Assembly (NCBI GenBank): GCA_037974965.1
Contig: JBBPFI010000002.1
Span: 558,001 to 622,000 of the forward strand
Direction: 5' to 3'
From: Dacryopinax spathularia
Lineage: Eukaryota; Basidiomycota; Dacrymycetes; Dacrymycetales; Dacrymycetaceae
Length of the DNA stretch: 64,000 bases
The translations under genes were made by a program, and so were the position numbers. Positions 45,015 to 56,374 of this stretch are shown here, piece by piece (positions within the stretch are counted from its first letter, which is position 1; every line of letters begins with the position of its first letter). The notes under the pieces are model-generated. The model searched no databases. It saw nothing but the letters and a program-made list of their open reading frames with translations, and was not told the origin of the DNA.

Positions 45015-46378
45015 TCAAGCGCCATTAATGGCGCCGTCTCTGATCATACCCTTTCTGATATCGTCTCTCAACTTGGGATCTCTCGCATCTTCCCCGAAGG
45101 AAAACACCTCTTCCCAGACGACCCAGTTCGCGAGTATGCCCGCATACGCCTCCTTCTGCTTGTCGTCTTGATAGTCCCCATCCAGGTCGATGAGCCCGAT
45201 GTGCACGTCCATCCATGGGTTCTTGTCAATGGCGGCAGCAACGCTCGCACCGCATGCCCCGCAAAACATGCGCTTCATTCCCTTCTCTGGCGAGCTATCG
45301 TACGTCACAAACGTCCTATCGCTCAACCAGTGGACGTGGTCTCGGCCGACGCTAATGAACGAAGGCAAGAGGTGACCAAGGGAAATACGGCAGTCACTAC
45401 AGAAGCAGTGATTCGCCTTCCACTGGGTTGAGGATGCGCTCGTCTTTATGACCTCTGGAGTCTCAGGTATGGCAGAAGGGCGCAGGATTTCGAACCGCAC
45501 TCCCTTGCATTTGCAGCTGCATTTGAGTACCTCCTGTCCTTGGTCATTGACGTGGCAGTTCGGCTTGCCCGCTTGCTTAGGGATATCGAATTCGCCCATG
45601 TCGGGCCAGGTCTTCGCGCAGATAAGGCCCCTGGGCCCATCAGTAAAATGCCTAGGGCCCTAGTAGTCCGGGGTCCCTACAGGCGCTATGGACGCTATGG
45701 AGAATCTTGGGACAATATCTTGGAGTCCCAAAAGTGCTCTGCTGAAGCCATTATGGGATGGAAAGAAGCTTGAGAGAACCGGTTTACCTTTGGACTGCCA
45801 GGGAGGGAGGCAGAGAGGTAATTTTCAGATATTTCCACACTCTATGTAGCGCTATGTAGAGGGGACTTAGCCCTGGTGGCTAGGACCCCTATAAGCGCTA
45901 CATAGCCCCATATAGCGGTCTGGCATTTACCTGAGGGCAGCCAGCGTACAAAGCCACCATCGCCTGTTGCTCCCACCTGCATGTGGACTACGGGCTGCTG
46001 CCACAACCTCTCGGCCGGCAAGCTGCTCTCGATTGTACCGAGGTGCACTACCCAGCGTGCCTCTCCCTCGGGTGTCCAACCAGAAGGCCCGAGGGTACCG
46101 CAGGTTCTACAGAAGGTACGAGCGCCTCGAGTATTCGAGCACGCCGACAATGTGGAGGGAAGCCGTTTGTTGAAGTCGGGCCCGAAGGCAGGGAAGAGCT
46201 CGGCGAGACCGGGAGGCGCAGCGCTTGTAACGAATGGGGCGCCGGTAACGTGTCTGCAGGTCGCACAGCTGCACGTCCAGGACTCCAATGGAAGAGAGTT
46301 GGCCGGAACTTGCAGCGGAATACGATTTGCGCCACATTGGCATACGATGTATATCGTAATTGTTTCGTCGTCCGACAT
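45015..46378 (-). CDS. Double GFA/CENP-V-fold protein, copy 1
   Basis: ATG 46378 (MSDDETITIYIVCQCGANRI), TGA 45015-45017. The first GFA/CENP-V (DUF636) zinc domain is in the 5' exon: CQCGANRIPL, SCATCRHVTGAPF and FCRTCGT. The second is in the 3' exon: CSCKCKGVRFEI, HCFCSDCRISLGHL and FCGACGASVAA. A long intron of about 250-290 bp lies between them and contains the fold-back at 45843-45905; its exact ends are uncertain (donor near 45930 or slightly upstream, acceptor in 45630-45670). GFA-family proteins bind zinc and may act on S-hydroxymethyl-glutathione or related thiols, but most fungal members are untested. It has the same two-domain layout as the gene at 49891-50970. Confidence 0.75.
45843..45905. 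repeat. Imperfect fold-back inside the long intron of GFA copy 1
   Basis: The left arm tatgtagcgctatgtagagg and on to 45872 pairs, with small gaps, with the right arm at 45878-45905 (ending agcgctacata); the loop is about 5 bp. Related fragments gcgctatgg and acgctatgg lie near 45690-45710. Intron ends carry gtaaaatgcc (45641-45650) and ggcatttac (45922-45930), which are near inverse complements. This fits a MITE-like relic but is not proof. Confidence 0.6.
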
Positions 46379-47319
46379 TGCGGGGTGCAGGTCCGGGGAC
46401 GGATAGCAGGGGACAAGCAGTAATGAACAACTGGGTTCAGTTCCAGCTATCTTATGAGCGGAACCAGACCACCGACTCTTGGAACAGTCACAGAACAGAG
46501 TTACCCCATCAAGCAAAATTCGGGTGATGCGGGTGGAAGACAGAGGGGCAAGAGTACACGAACTATTCAATGTATTGAAAGGAACGGTCGTTTGCGGTGC
46601 TGTTATACGTTAGTTGCATCTTGGGAAGAACGGGGTCATCTCCTCATGCCACCCCTCTCACGCAAGTCTTGCCACTCCCGCCGTATCCACAAAGTATTGC
46701 TTGCGCCAGGATCGCACGATAAGGCCATACAGCCAAGCTCGAGTCATTCATACGTTGTGATTGATGTGGCATGACCATTCTGCGCGCCGTCCTATTTTTG
46801 GTTTCCGTCGAACATGGCATGCGAATAATGATGGTTCTCAACGAAAGAAGAGAAGCGCTTTGCGACCAAGCAACCAGATCATAGGAAGTCTGTATGCGTC
46901 TCGTGTTTCTGATAGTTTGACAGTTTCTGCAGCTGTCGAACGCTTCACCCATAGTGAATAATTGAGCAACCCAGCCACCTGCCTGCTCACGCGCAGGGTC
47001 ATGCATGCAGCCTTTAGAACCATTGGGACTTGGAACTGCGCTCTGGTCCTTTCTCTTCTAACAGCATAGGCTGATTATGCCCCATGTGTCTCGAACTGCG
47101 TTCATTGTATGGATGGGTATCAAGAACGTGAATATCATCTTTGCTGTTTTAACGCCGCGGTGACCGTGGGCCTCATTTCCACTGCCACTGACTGAGTGCA
47201 CGGAAACCGCTTTGATCAGAGGAACAAGCGCGCGTCTGTCCTTTTCTGTTGACCACCACAATCCTTCATTCCGACTCTCTTCACTCCTCAGAACATCGTC
47301 AAAAGGGGCACGAAGAATC
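46379..47319. other. Divergent promoter region, about 940 bp
   Basis: Between the starts of GFA copy 1 (minus) and UBA2 (plus). Short frames on both strands have no recognisable domains. Confidence 0.55.
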
Positions 47320-49643
47320 ATGGGCCGCGATGCCCATTCGAGCGCTATTCTTGGCCCAGAACTCCATGCTCAGCTCGCAAATACCCGCGTTCTGCTCGTT
47401 GGCGCAGGCGGTATTGGTTGTGAACTGTGTACGTAACGATGCATATATGCACGGTCATACGGCTCAGCCGCGGGGGTCACCTCCCAACTTTCTCACACTG
47501 TTTTCTAGTGAAAACGCTCCTTCTTACTGGCTTCGGGCACATCACTCTCCTTGACCTGGATACGATTGACCTGTCCAATTTGAATCGGCAGTTCCTGTTT
47601 CGGAAGAAAGACGTCAAGCAGTCCAAGGCGCTGGTCGCAGCAGAAGCAGCGGGACCTTTCCATCCTACTTGCAAGATTGAGCCTATACACGCTGACATAT
47701 TTGAAGCTCGTTTCGATCTGGCTTGGTTCAACGGCTTCGACATCGTACTGAACGCCCTCGATAACCTTGCCGCTCGTTTGCATGTCAACAAGATGTGTAT
47801 ATCTGCAAATGTGCCATTAGTGGAGAGCGGGACGGCCGGATACCTTGGACAGGTGCAGCCAATCGTGAAGGTGCCCCATTGTACCTTCTGCTCAATAGGC
47901 GTTTTCTCACCCAGACGTAGGACCGGACTGAGTGCTTTGCATGCATGCCAAAAGAAACGCCGAAGACGTTCCCTGTCTGTACCATTCGGAGTACACCGAG
48001 TACTCCTATACACTGCATTGTCTGGGCGAAGAGCTATCTTTTCAAGTGCGCCTCATATATCTCAACGTGGATACCGGCTCTGATGAGGGCTGCAGTAAAC
48101 TGTTCGGCGAGTCGGAAGATGACGAGGCAGAGTTTGTTGAGGCATTGAAGAACGGAGAGAACCGTGCGTTGTGTCTTGACATGAATGATTGCCTAGCCTG
48201 ACCATATTTCAGCGAACGAGATCGCCGAGCTCCGTGTGGAAGCCGCAGCATTTGCCAATATCCGCTCGTCGCTGAACTCACCCAACGCTCCGTCTCTTGT
48301 CTTTGATAAAATCTATAACACCGACATAAAGCGATTGCTTGGTATGGAGGATATGTGGAAATCGCGTACGCCTCCTGTCCCCCTCGATTATGCGGCCATA
48401 CGGGCGGGTACTTTCGTCTTGCCCCAACGGAAAAGGCTGGGGACCTCGAAATCGACGAACGCAGCGAAATCCAATGAGCCAGTGAACGGACAAATCAACG
48501 GAACGAAGATGTCGAATGGAAACGGAGAGCCAATAGGAGGTTTGAAGGACAGAAAAGCTCTCAGTTTAGAGGATACTGTAAATCTTTTCGCCTCAAGGTG
48601 TGTAGATCTTCTTCAGTCGCCGAGACAGCGATGAATCCTTAATAGCCTTGAACGGCTGGCGCAACGCCAAGCAAAAACCCAGCAGCCCCTAAGCTTCGAC
48701 AAAGATGATGACGATGCCTTAGACTTTGTGACGGCTACCGCAAATCTCCGTGCGATCTGCTACGGTATCCCAACGAAGACGCGTTGGGAGGTCAAGGAGA
48801 TGGCGGGCAACATTATCCCGGCGATTGCCACCACAAACGCCATGATATCCGGCCTCATCGTTCTGCAGGCCCTACATCTGCTCAATAAGGCGTACGATCG
48901 GATGCGGAGCATCTATGTGCGCGCAAAGCCCTCGGCACCCCTCGGTGTAAGCAGGATGGCGCCGCCAAATCCCCATTGCCCCGTCTGCCGAGACGTCTAC
49001 CTACCATTCCCTTGCAATCCTGAGATTGCCGTTCTCGGTGATGTGCTCAGGGCCCTGGGGGTGGCTAAGGCGGAAGATGAAGCGGATGATGAGATGGGCG
49101 CCGCAGATGAGGCAATGGAAATGAGAGAGGCATATGTCTACGAAGGAAATCGGTTACTGTTTGAGCCGGAGATGGGCGAGAATGCAAAGAAGACGCTGGC
49201 ATATATGGGTGTGACGTGGGGCAAGAGCCTTACAATCGCCGACTATGACGGCAAGTTCGTCAACCTAGTACTTGTGCTCCTTCCATTATCGTACGTTGTT
49301 TGCAACACGAGCGGCCGGGGTCTCGCTTACCGATCTCTGCAGATCCGAGCATGCGGCCGACAGTAGGCCGTTCGTCGTGCCAGCACAGTTACCTATACTA
49401 CCCCTTCGTCCTCCACCACCGGCGCTTTCGGTAGAAACAACGCCCGCTAAGGGGTCACTAAAGCGACCTGCGCAAGAGGATGATGAGACCAGGGACGACG
49501 CGAGGGCCATCAAACGCATCCGGACCGAGGGCGGCGGGGTGAAAGCGCCGGGCACGGAGATCGATAGAAAGGTCCGAGAAGAGAACGGTGTGCTGATCTT
49601 AGACGATGAGGGGGAGGAGAGCGAGGTCGTAGAGCTCGACTAG
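47320..49643 (+). CDS. UBA2: UBA2, SUMO-activating enzyme E1 catalytic subunit
   Basis: ATG 47320 ([20 protein letters not shown]), TAG 49641-49643, about eight exons. The adenylation domain has [13 protein letters not shown] (nucleotide loop), [20 protein letters not shown] and [19 protein letters not shown]. After an intron, [20 protein letters not shown] contains the catalytic cysteine (TFPVCT) and a zinc-site Cys; the second zinc pair is HCPVCRDVY. Later blocks are [30 protein letters not shown] and [18 protein letters not shown] (crossover helix region), followed by a UFD domain. The acidic/basic tail with [10 protein letters not shown] and AIKRIRTE fits the nuclear localisation end of Uba2. 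With Aos1 it activates SUMO and passes it to Ubc9. Confidence 0.92.
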
Positions 49644-49890
49644 AGAGCGGCCAGCAGAGTGGATGACGTGTATCGTTGCGTATATGTGCTTATTGGTGCT
49701 GTGAAATCCCTACAACCCTAGTAATGCTAATGTCACCCTGTAAGTGTACGTACATAGTTTCGGCTTGTCTATGCTTGTGCAGCGTTTGCTTGTGATGCAG
49801 TAATAGCGATAGCAATATGCTGAAGGGGGCAGTGGACACGCGAAGAGTGAAGTGAGTTACATCTGTGCTCAATCCTGAAAGACTCTTACA

Positions 49891-50970
49891 TTATTTGCCT
49901 TTCCCTCCTTCCGTCTTCATTCCGGTTTCCAATGCTTGCAGCAGCAACCGATCCCTTCCATCCGTCGGATAGCTCACGTCCTCCTCGAGGTAGGACCATT
50001 CCCTTTCGACGCCGACGACGCCTTCCCCGTCTTCTCTCTCAAACAACGCTGTCGCAATATCCACCGTCGTCTGTCCACCATCCCAGCTTACGGTCGCTCC
50101 GCAAACACTGCAAAATCCCCTCCGAGCCTGCTTGGAGCTCTGGTAAAACTGCAGCGCGTCGCCTTCGAACATCAGGTGTTCACGGCCAACATAGGTCCAC
50201 CCTATGACCGGAAAGCCGCTCGCCAGTCGGCAGTCCCTGCATACGCAGTTGCCCGCAATCCAGCGCCGTCCGTCCGCGCTCCTGTTGTCTTCGACGCATG
50301 GCCGTAGTGGAATGGCACAGGGTCGCCGAATGGTCACCCGCACTCCGCCGCAGCGGCACCGGGCCTCGAGCAATTCTTCTCCCGACTTCGTCGTGCGAAA
50401 CTGGTTGTTCACCGGGCCGGGCTGGGCAGGCAAATCGAAAACGGGGCTTGTGTCCTTATCCACTGACCACCGGGGTAGCCCATCTGTCACAATAAGCCTG
50501 GACATTCCTCCATCGACCGTTTCCCCCAGATATTGATGCCAGGCGAGCTGGTATGTCGAGTCCACCAATGCTCTCTCTTCCTCTAGCGTCATTGGAGCAG
50601 GCTCGAAAGCCAAACACCCGACCGGAATGTGCCACTTGCTTTGTCGTTTCTGCGCTTGGCCTTCCCCAGAGGACAGCGTGGACTCAACGGCCAGATGACA
50701 TCCGCAAGTTGTACAGAAGTATCGTACCGCCTTCTGACTCGTCTTGTATGCGCGCACGCCATCGGGTAGACTTGTACCAGCAATGACCGATGGCCATAAG
50801 GCATGAGGGACAACCATGTAGCAAGCCATGGGTGCGCCAGTAACCTGACGGCAAGCAGTGCAGTGACAGCAGTCGACCTGAGCCGGCAAGGCTGAGGCGT
50901 CGAGGCTGAGGGGGATGCGGTGTTGTCCGCAATGGCAGGTTGCGACCACTGCACGGGGCATCATGGACAT
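49891..50970 (-). CDS. Double GFA/CENP-V-fold protein, copy 2
   Basis: A single exon from ATG 50970 (MSMMPRAVVATCHCGQHRIP) to TAA 49891-49893, 359 residues; an in-frame ATG at 51027 would add 19. Domain 1 has CHCGQHRIPL, CCHCTACRQVTGAPM and YFCTTCGCHL. Domain 2 has CRCGGVRVTI, GNCVCRDCRLASGFPV and GFCSVCGATVSW. So two complete GFA/CENP-V zinc units are fused, each with CxCG, CxxC and FCxxCG. Copy 1 has the same plan on the same strand about 3.5 kb away, with UBA2 in between on the other strand. Copy 2 lacks the long intron. Enzyme activity is unknown; glutathione-adduct chemistry is the family's name-giving but rarely proven role. Confidence 0.85.
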   Translation of the reverse strand: MSMMPRAVVATCHCGQHRIPLSLDASALPAQVDCCHCTACRQVTGAPMACYMVVPHALWPSVIAGTSLPDGVRAYKTSQKAVRYFCTTCGCHLAVESTLSSGEGQAQKRQSKWHIPVGCLAFEPAPMTLEEERALVDSTYQLAWHQYLGETVDGGMSRLIVTDGLPRWSVDKDTSPVFDLPAQPGPVNNQFRTTKSGEELLEARCRCGGVRVTIRRPCAIPLRPCVEDNRSADGRRWIAGNCVCRDCRLASGFPVIGWTYVGREHLMFEGDALQFYQSSKQARRGFCSVCGATVSWDGGQTTVDIATALFEREDGEGVVGVEREWSYLEEDVSYPTDGRDRLLLQALETGMKTEGGKGK

Positions 50971-51298
50971 GGTGAGACGATGGTTTGTGAGAGAGGGTTG
51001 TGATTTGGGTGATGAGTAGTGCCGCAAGTCGAGTGGTTATGTCTTATTGGTAGCAGCCATGTCTTGTGTCGGAGGCAAGGCATCTGATGAGTCAACTCTT
51101 ACTACTGTATTATCCCCATTTCATTGAAGCGAACGGATGAGTCGACTGTCTGGGACATGTGGGCTGGATGACTCACAATCTTGGCACGACAATACCAACG
51201 GCGTACATTGTCCCTGGAGGCGTCTTGGCCCCGTGGAAGCAATTCCATTAACCATTGGACTGAGTATGAGTGCAATATGGGTATAAGAGTGTATCTAG
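50971..51298. other. Intergenic, about 330 bp
   Basis: Upstream of GFA copy 2 and downstream of the CSC1-like gene, both on the minus strand. No feature seen. Confidence 0.6.
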
Positions 51299-54200
51299 CT
51301 ATCGCGGAAACGCTCCGGGTATACGATTCACAGACTTGGCCGGAGGCCGATGGAAGTACGTCCCATGTCGCCGCAGCACATGGCTGTCACTGCTGTCCTC
51401 GTCGGTTTGTGCTTGTTCCGCATTTGGTCCATTGCTCCCAAGCATTCCTCCTGGGGAGTGACTTCGAGCGGCATCCTCCGTCCAGTTCTCGTCCTCGTCT
51501 TCTTCGTCCGCGTCTTCCAGCCAGTCGCCATCGTCGGGCAGCATGATAACGCCCGTTGCGTCGTCAAAGTCGAGCTTTCGCTGTCCGTGTCCAGTAGCGT
51601 TGGACGCGCTAGGAACCGGCTGGGACGGACCCGGCCTAGCGTCGCGCCAGGGATTGGCAGCGTCGTCTCCAGGAGAGCGCTCCGTGTTCGCAGCGGCATC
51701 TGCCGTGCCTTCGGGCTCTGCTGTGCCGGACCAGCTCTTCCTTGCATCCCCTCTTACGGAGCTGTATCTTCTTCGTAGGGTGAGGACAACTGCATCATTC
51801 GATGGATCGCCAGTCCTGCTCGACCCCATCCTGCCGTCAACATGATTAGCGAGGCTCTGGCCCTTTTTGATAGGGAGCCATGGCGTAGGGAGCACTCCTG
51901 TGAGAGCTGGGTGTCCGTAGCGCCGCTTCCCCGTGCTGAATCCTATTAGCTACGTCGCGTGCGTAGCCGTTCACGACACTCACTTGAGCACCCCGTAGTA
52001 CCAATTACTCATGGGTGGTTGGGACTACAAAGGTGATTGAGCGGAAGGTTAGAATAGGTCTCACTGTTACACGCACGTAGTCGGTTCGATCGTCAGCCGG
52101 AGCAACGTACAGCGTCTCATCATTTTCGGCATATCTTCGGCGGTGCAAATTGCTGTGCTAGTGTCAATAGAGCTATCAATGACCAATGACCAAGTCATGC
52201 GTCTACCTTTGCGAACGGGTCACCCGATCCCCTTCCAACAGCTTAGGCAGATCCTGTGTCGGCTCTCCGCGCTGAACTTCGCAAATCGAGCTCAGGCTGA
52301 CGTACGAGCTGAGGGGCTCAAACTCCCTGAACGTCGACCAGGACCAGTACAATGTGTAGAGTATGAGAGGGCCCATCAAACTGGAGAAGACGAAAGACTT
52401 CTGCAGGGTGAAGACCCCGGTCATAAATAGCTGGAATAGAAGGACACCGACGACTAGCCGAACATAGGTGATTGGCCATGCCTGGCCTCTGGATTCGTAC
52501 GGTTTGTAGAACACTGTCACATGGTCAAAAGTGAGGTAGACAGGGACGTTCGGCTAAGACCCACCGAAGAGCAGCTTGTACTTATACACGACATAGGCAA
52601 CACCGAAGTAAATGCTTCCAAAGATGAGAATCATAGGCTGGTAGACGCTGTAGATCAGGGTGATGATAAATATCAAAATTGCCTGGGGGTATACAGCGCC
52701 GTAGTTGATCATGGGCGGCGCATTTAACTCAGCATAGTCTGCGAGAGACTCAGTCCCCGCATTTCTAATAAGTCACGTAACGTACCACGTGGTGTCCTGG
52801 AGATGAAAGCGCGAAAGACTAGCTGGGGAATCAAGACCCCTAGGTTCAGCAATTGCAAAGGCATAACACCCAATCCTGTACGTGTTCAGAACATGCAACC
52901 TTCTTCTGTGTCGACGTACCTTGCAGAATAACGTAGCTCAGGAAGAAATGTCTCGCCGTCCCTTGGGTGAGAGCGTTCGCGAGCTTTTCGGGAATCTTGG
53001 CGGGCGAATCGGCAAGGTCACGAAGCAGAGCGAAGTAAGTGCTTGTGAAAAGGAAGATGAAAACGACGTTGATGATGAGGAAGAGGAAGTATCTGCCCTC
53101 CTTCATCAGCATTTCGGGAGCTAACACGTGGGATTTACGCACTTTTTCAACAGAGAATACTCGATCCAGCTTCGAGCTCTGTTCCCTTGCGCATATGATA
53201 GCCCTGGTCGGCGTCAGTGCTCCGTCGAGGGAGATTCAAGCCGAATTGACCTTCAAGAATCATGGGCAGAAGCGCATTGAAGCTGATTACAGCCACAGAT
53301 GGCAGCGAATTCTGAACGATGGCCCTGATTCTCGGACTTTGATCAATGAGCCGTCCGAGCCAAGGTGCGGTTTTTTGAATCTCCTTGTAGCTCAAAAGTG
53401 CTGCCAAAGTGGTGACCGGGATGATCCAAAAGAAAAGGAGCACGATCATGGCGGCGAAGACAACGACTTCTCGGAACTGCCTCGCGGTGTCCGAATAGGA
53501 CATATTGGTCCAAACGACATCTCTCGGCTCTGGTGCCGTGACAGTGATCGACTGGCCGGGATGCGGGGCATGGACGACCTGTGCGGCTACTTGCTGGGAG
53601 GGAAATGAGTCATTTACTAACAAAGCTGTATTGCTTACATACCGCACTCGACATAGTCTCAAAGGTTACGAAAGCTGTGTCGGTAGACTTGAACACTCCC
53701 GATTTTCGACGACTTTTCACTTGTTCGTCCAGCTCCTGAAAGCGATTCTCCAAGTACTCTATAGCATCTACCTTTTTAGAGAAGATTGTGGGCCTCATCG
53801 TGGGCCGCGCGCCGTGTGGAACTACGAGGCGATTTGGCTGCGCTTCCACGTCGCCGTCTAGCACGTCCACAAGAATGTTATTGGTGTTATCAGATCGCAC
53901 GTTTTCCGACGGATCAAAGGGCCTGATAGTAGACGGGTTGCCGACGTACTTCACCCACATGGCCTCCAGTTGGAGCAGAATACGCGTGCGTTCTTCCAGG
54001 AGGTGCCGTATAGCAGAGACTTCGCGACAGATAGAGACGCTCTCCACGGTAAGGTTCATGCCTTCGAAATAGTTTGCGAGGGTACGCTCTCCTCTGAGGT
54101 GATGCGGAAGTTTGGTGACCATGACGGTCCTCGCCGCAATCGAATGGACCAGCTCGAGGGAGAACAGTTGCCTAGCCCTGATGAAACGCTGAAAGTTCCG

Positions 54201-54987
54201 ATGGATGAAATAGAGTGCCAGGCCCGTGAAGAGATAAGAGAAAACGAAGTACACCAGAGTATCGGCGCTAGCATCGTTCAACAGATCTAGCCAGCTACGA
54301 CCCGCATCCGACGGAGGGTCAGCAGGGCCCTCCTCGGGAGACAAATATGGCCAATCGGTATCGTCCGAACCACCGTCTAAGCCACCGTTCGACTAAACCA
54401 CATTAATGACAAGACGGAGCCCGTGGCCGGTATAACTTACTCTCCAATTCAAAGGCATAACGACCAGTGTTGCTAAGATGGCACATATGGAGAAGAGCTG
54501 AAACGACATCTTCAGGAAGTTCAATAGCTGGCGAAACTCGCATGAGTGGAGGTTTCGTCCCACTCTGGGTGCGACACCTACGACTGCTGCATCCAACCCA
54601 ACAATCTGAAGAATCGTGAATTCTGAGGTCCGGATGGTTGGCAGTATCCATGAGAAGAAGGACTGCTGCGAATGGGCCTCATGGGGAGAGAAGCCTAGGA
54701 AAGAGGGACGTCAACCGAAGGACTGGGGGCGGAAGTTGCCCGGCGTACCTTTTAGCTTTGTCCTCGGTGCGAAAGCTATCGGCCATCGAGGGCGACAGAA
54801 GCAGAAAATGAGGAAAGAGGTAGCGCCAATTGCCAAGGAAAGAACAAGTTGGGTTTGAAACCACGGCCCTTCGAATTTGTCTGGATGGCTGTCAGGGTAT
54901 GTCTGCTGTGTTAGAGGAAGGAGATGGTTGGTTGGACGGACGCACAGGTTGGTGGTGTTGCTGGTGGCAGTTCTGGGTCTGGCTCAT
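51299..54987 (-). CDS. CSC1/OSCA/TMEM63-type (DUF221) cation channel
   Basis: ATG 54987 (MSQTQNCHQQHHQP), then an intron to QTYPDSHPDKFEGPWFQTQL; TAG 51299-51301. There are many exons. The N-terminal RSN1_TM region includes PRVGRNLHSCEFRQLLNFLK. The cytosolic domain holds RTVMVTKLPHHLRGERTLAN and TDTAFVTFETMSSA. The 7TM core shows PEPRDVVWTNMSYSDTARQF, VVVFAAMIVLLFFWIIPVTT, FLFLIINVVFIFLFTSTYFA and YAELNAPPMINYGAVYPQAI. The C-terminal tail is long, acidic and Ser-rich (DWLEDADEEDEDENWTEDAA) and extends past the usual end. Family members are calcium-permeable, hyperosmolality- or mechanically gated channels; yeast members are in the plasma or vacuolar membrane. About 1000 residues. Exact splice sites of the middle exons were not all fixed. 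Confidence 0.88.
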
Positions 54988-55336
54988 CTTGAATATGCAG
55001 CAGTGCGCTAAAGATCCAGTCCATTGTGCATTAATACGTTTACAATCGGAGCCGTATGTTCAGTCAGGCTGGCCGTTGTTGTTGACCGACTGCGGGGGTT
55101 CGGTGGTATCGTGTGCGTTGTCGCCGTGTCTTCCGTTTATGGAATGGGGAGAGAAGAACATATGACGAATGGGTGGGTGATCGAGGGCTGATCGAAGACA
55201 GCGTACGTAACCCGCGTGGACCCTGAGATTATGCCACTTTGATTAGTTAGTTAACTGACTAGTAACTATTTAAGTAGGATATTATCGGGGCTGACGCGTT
55301 CTCTCGTATCAATGCAACTGCTTCTTCCCCACCACC
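54988..55336. other. Divergent promoter region, about 350 bp
   Basis: Between the CSC1-like start (minus) and the Pba1-like start (plus). A short AT-rich stretch with tagttagttaactgactagt lies near 55244-55265. No gene seen. Confidence 0.55.
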
Positions 55337-56359
55337 ATGGTGAGAGAGCTGCCTTTGCATGAAGGAGTTGACATGCTGACAGGATGTTGGAAGGATATTG
55401 AACCTTTGCTCGATGAACATGCGCCTAGATATGCTGTGGAGTCGGACAGCGAAGATGAAATTGACAACGACGTCAAGGTCTCCCAAACATCGCACACTCG
55501 TCCAAATATCGCCCTCACAGGACATGTCGTGCCGTGCCAGAAATTGTTAGTGGCTTCCGGGTATGCAGGGATGCAATGGTGGCTTGGATCAGGACTGCAT
55601 GATGCCCTTGGCGGTATCAACGTGGGATCGCATCGTGTACGTTGAAGTATGGGCTCCTCGCCCTTGTCATGAGCTGATTTTGTCAGGTCGGATCAACTTA
55701 TGCCGCATCGAGCACTTGCGTCGTCGCACACATCGACAGCATAATTCCCCCGTCAATCTGCTACGGAGTAGCCGTTGCCTTGCTGTCAGCTTTTGCTCCA
55801 GCGGAGTATGTCATCCATAGCTGTCGCCGCACCAGCCATTTCCTTACGAGCCAACACAGGGTCGCAGTACTTGACAGCTACACGGCCTCGACATATATCT
55901 CGGACATACCCTTGTCACCCTACAATGCCCCCATGCGATATCTGGGTACAACGACCAAAACTGTAATCATATCGGTAAGAGCAGCTGGTCGCAGCGTGTT
56001 CAGAGTTGATCGTGCGATAGAAGGGAATGATGCCTTTCACTCCGCCTAACCTCCTCCAATCCTTCCCTGGTGCGCTGATGACTGCATTGGAAATAGCTGG
56101 AGTTGCAGGCGCCATCGTCCAACTACCAGCGTCGTTCGTTCCCCTTCCACCCAAGCAAGAACCTCTGCCGTTGGACGCGCTCGGTCATGAGCCTTGGTCG
56201 GATGAAGACCTCACTGTTGCAACGGGACACTTATCGGCGCTCTTGGGACTATCAGGACTCCAGTGGTCTCCATCGAGAGTTGGACGAGGGGCCGTATCTC
56301 TACGGTCAACGAGACAAAAGATAGGAGGCGTAGTTGGTGAAGGATCCATGTACATCTGA
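55337..56359 (+). CDS. PBA1: Proteasome assembly chaperone 1 (Pba1/PAC1)-like
   Basis: The start ACCACCATGG at 55337 is in excellent context. Three exons are joined by introns at about 55634-55686 and 55977-56023; the stop is 56357-56359. After an acidic start come LTGHVVPCQKLLVASGYAGM, GSTYAASSTCVVAHIDSIIP, RVAVLDSYTASTYISD with PMRYLGTT, and PPNLLQSFPGALMTALEIAG. The order and the VLDSY..PMRYL block resemble fungal Pba1/PAC1, which pairs with Pba2 to guide alpha-ring assembly of the 20S proteasome. Sequence conservation in this family is low, so the call is moderate. The C-terminus does not end in the HbYX motif expected for proteasome binding (it ends EGSMYI, roughly a Tyr next to last). 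Confidence 0.6.
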
Positions 56360-56374
56360 TTGTCTAGGTGTTTT

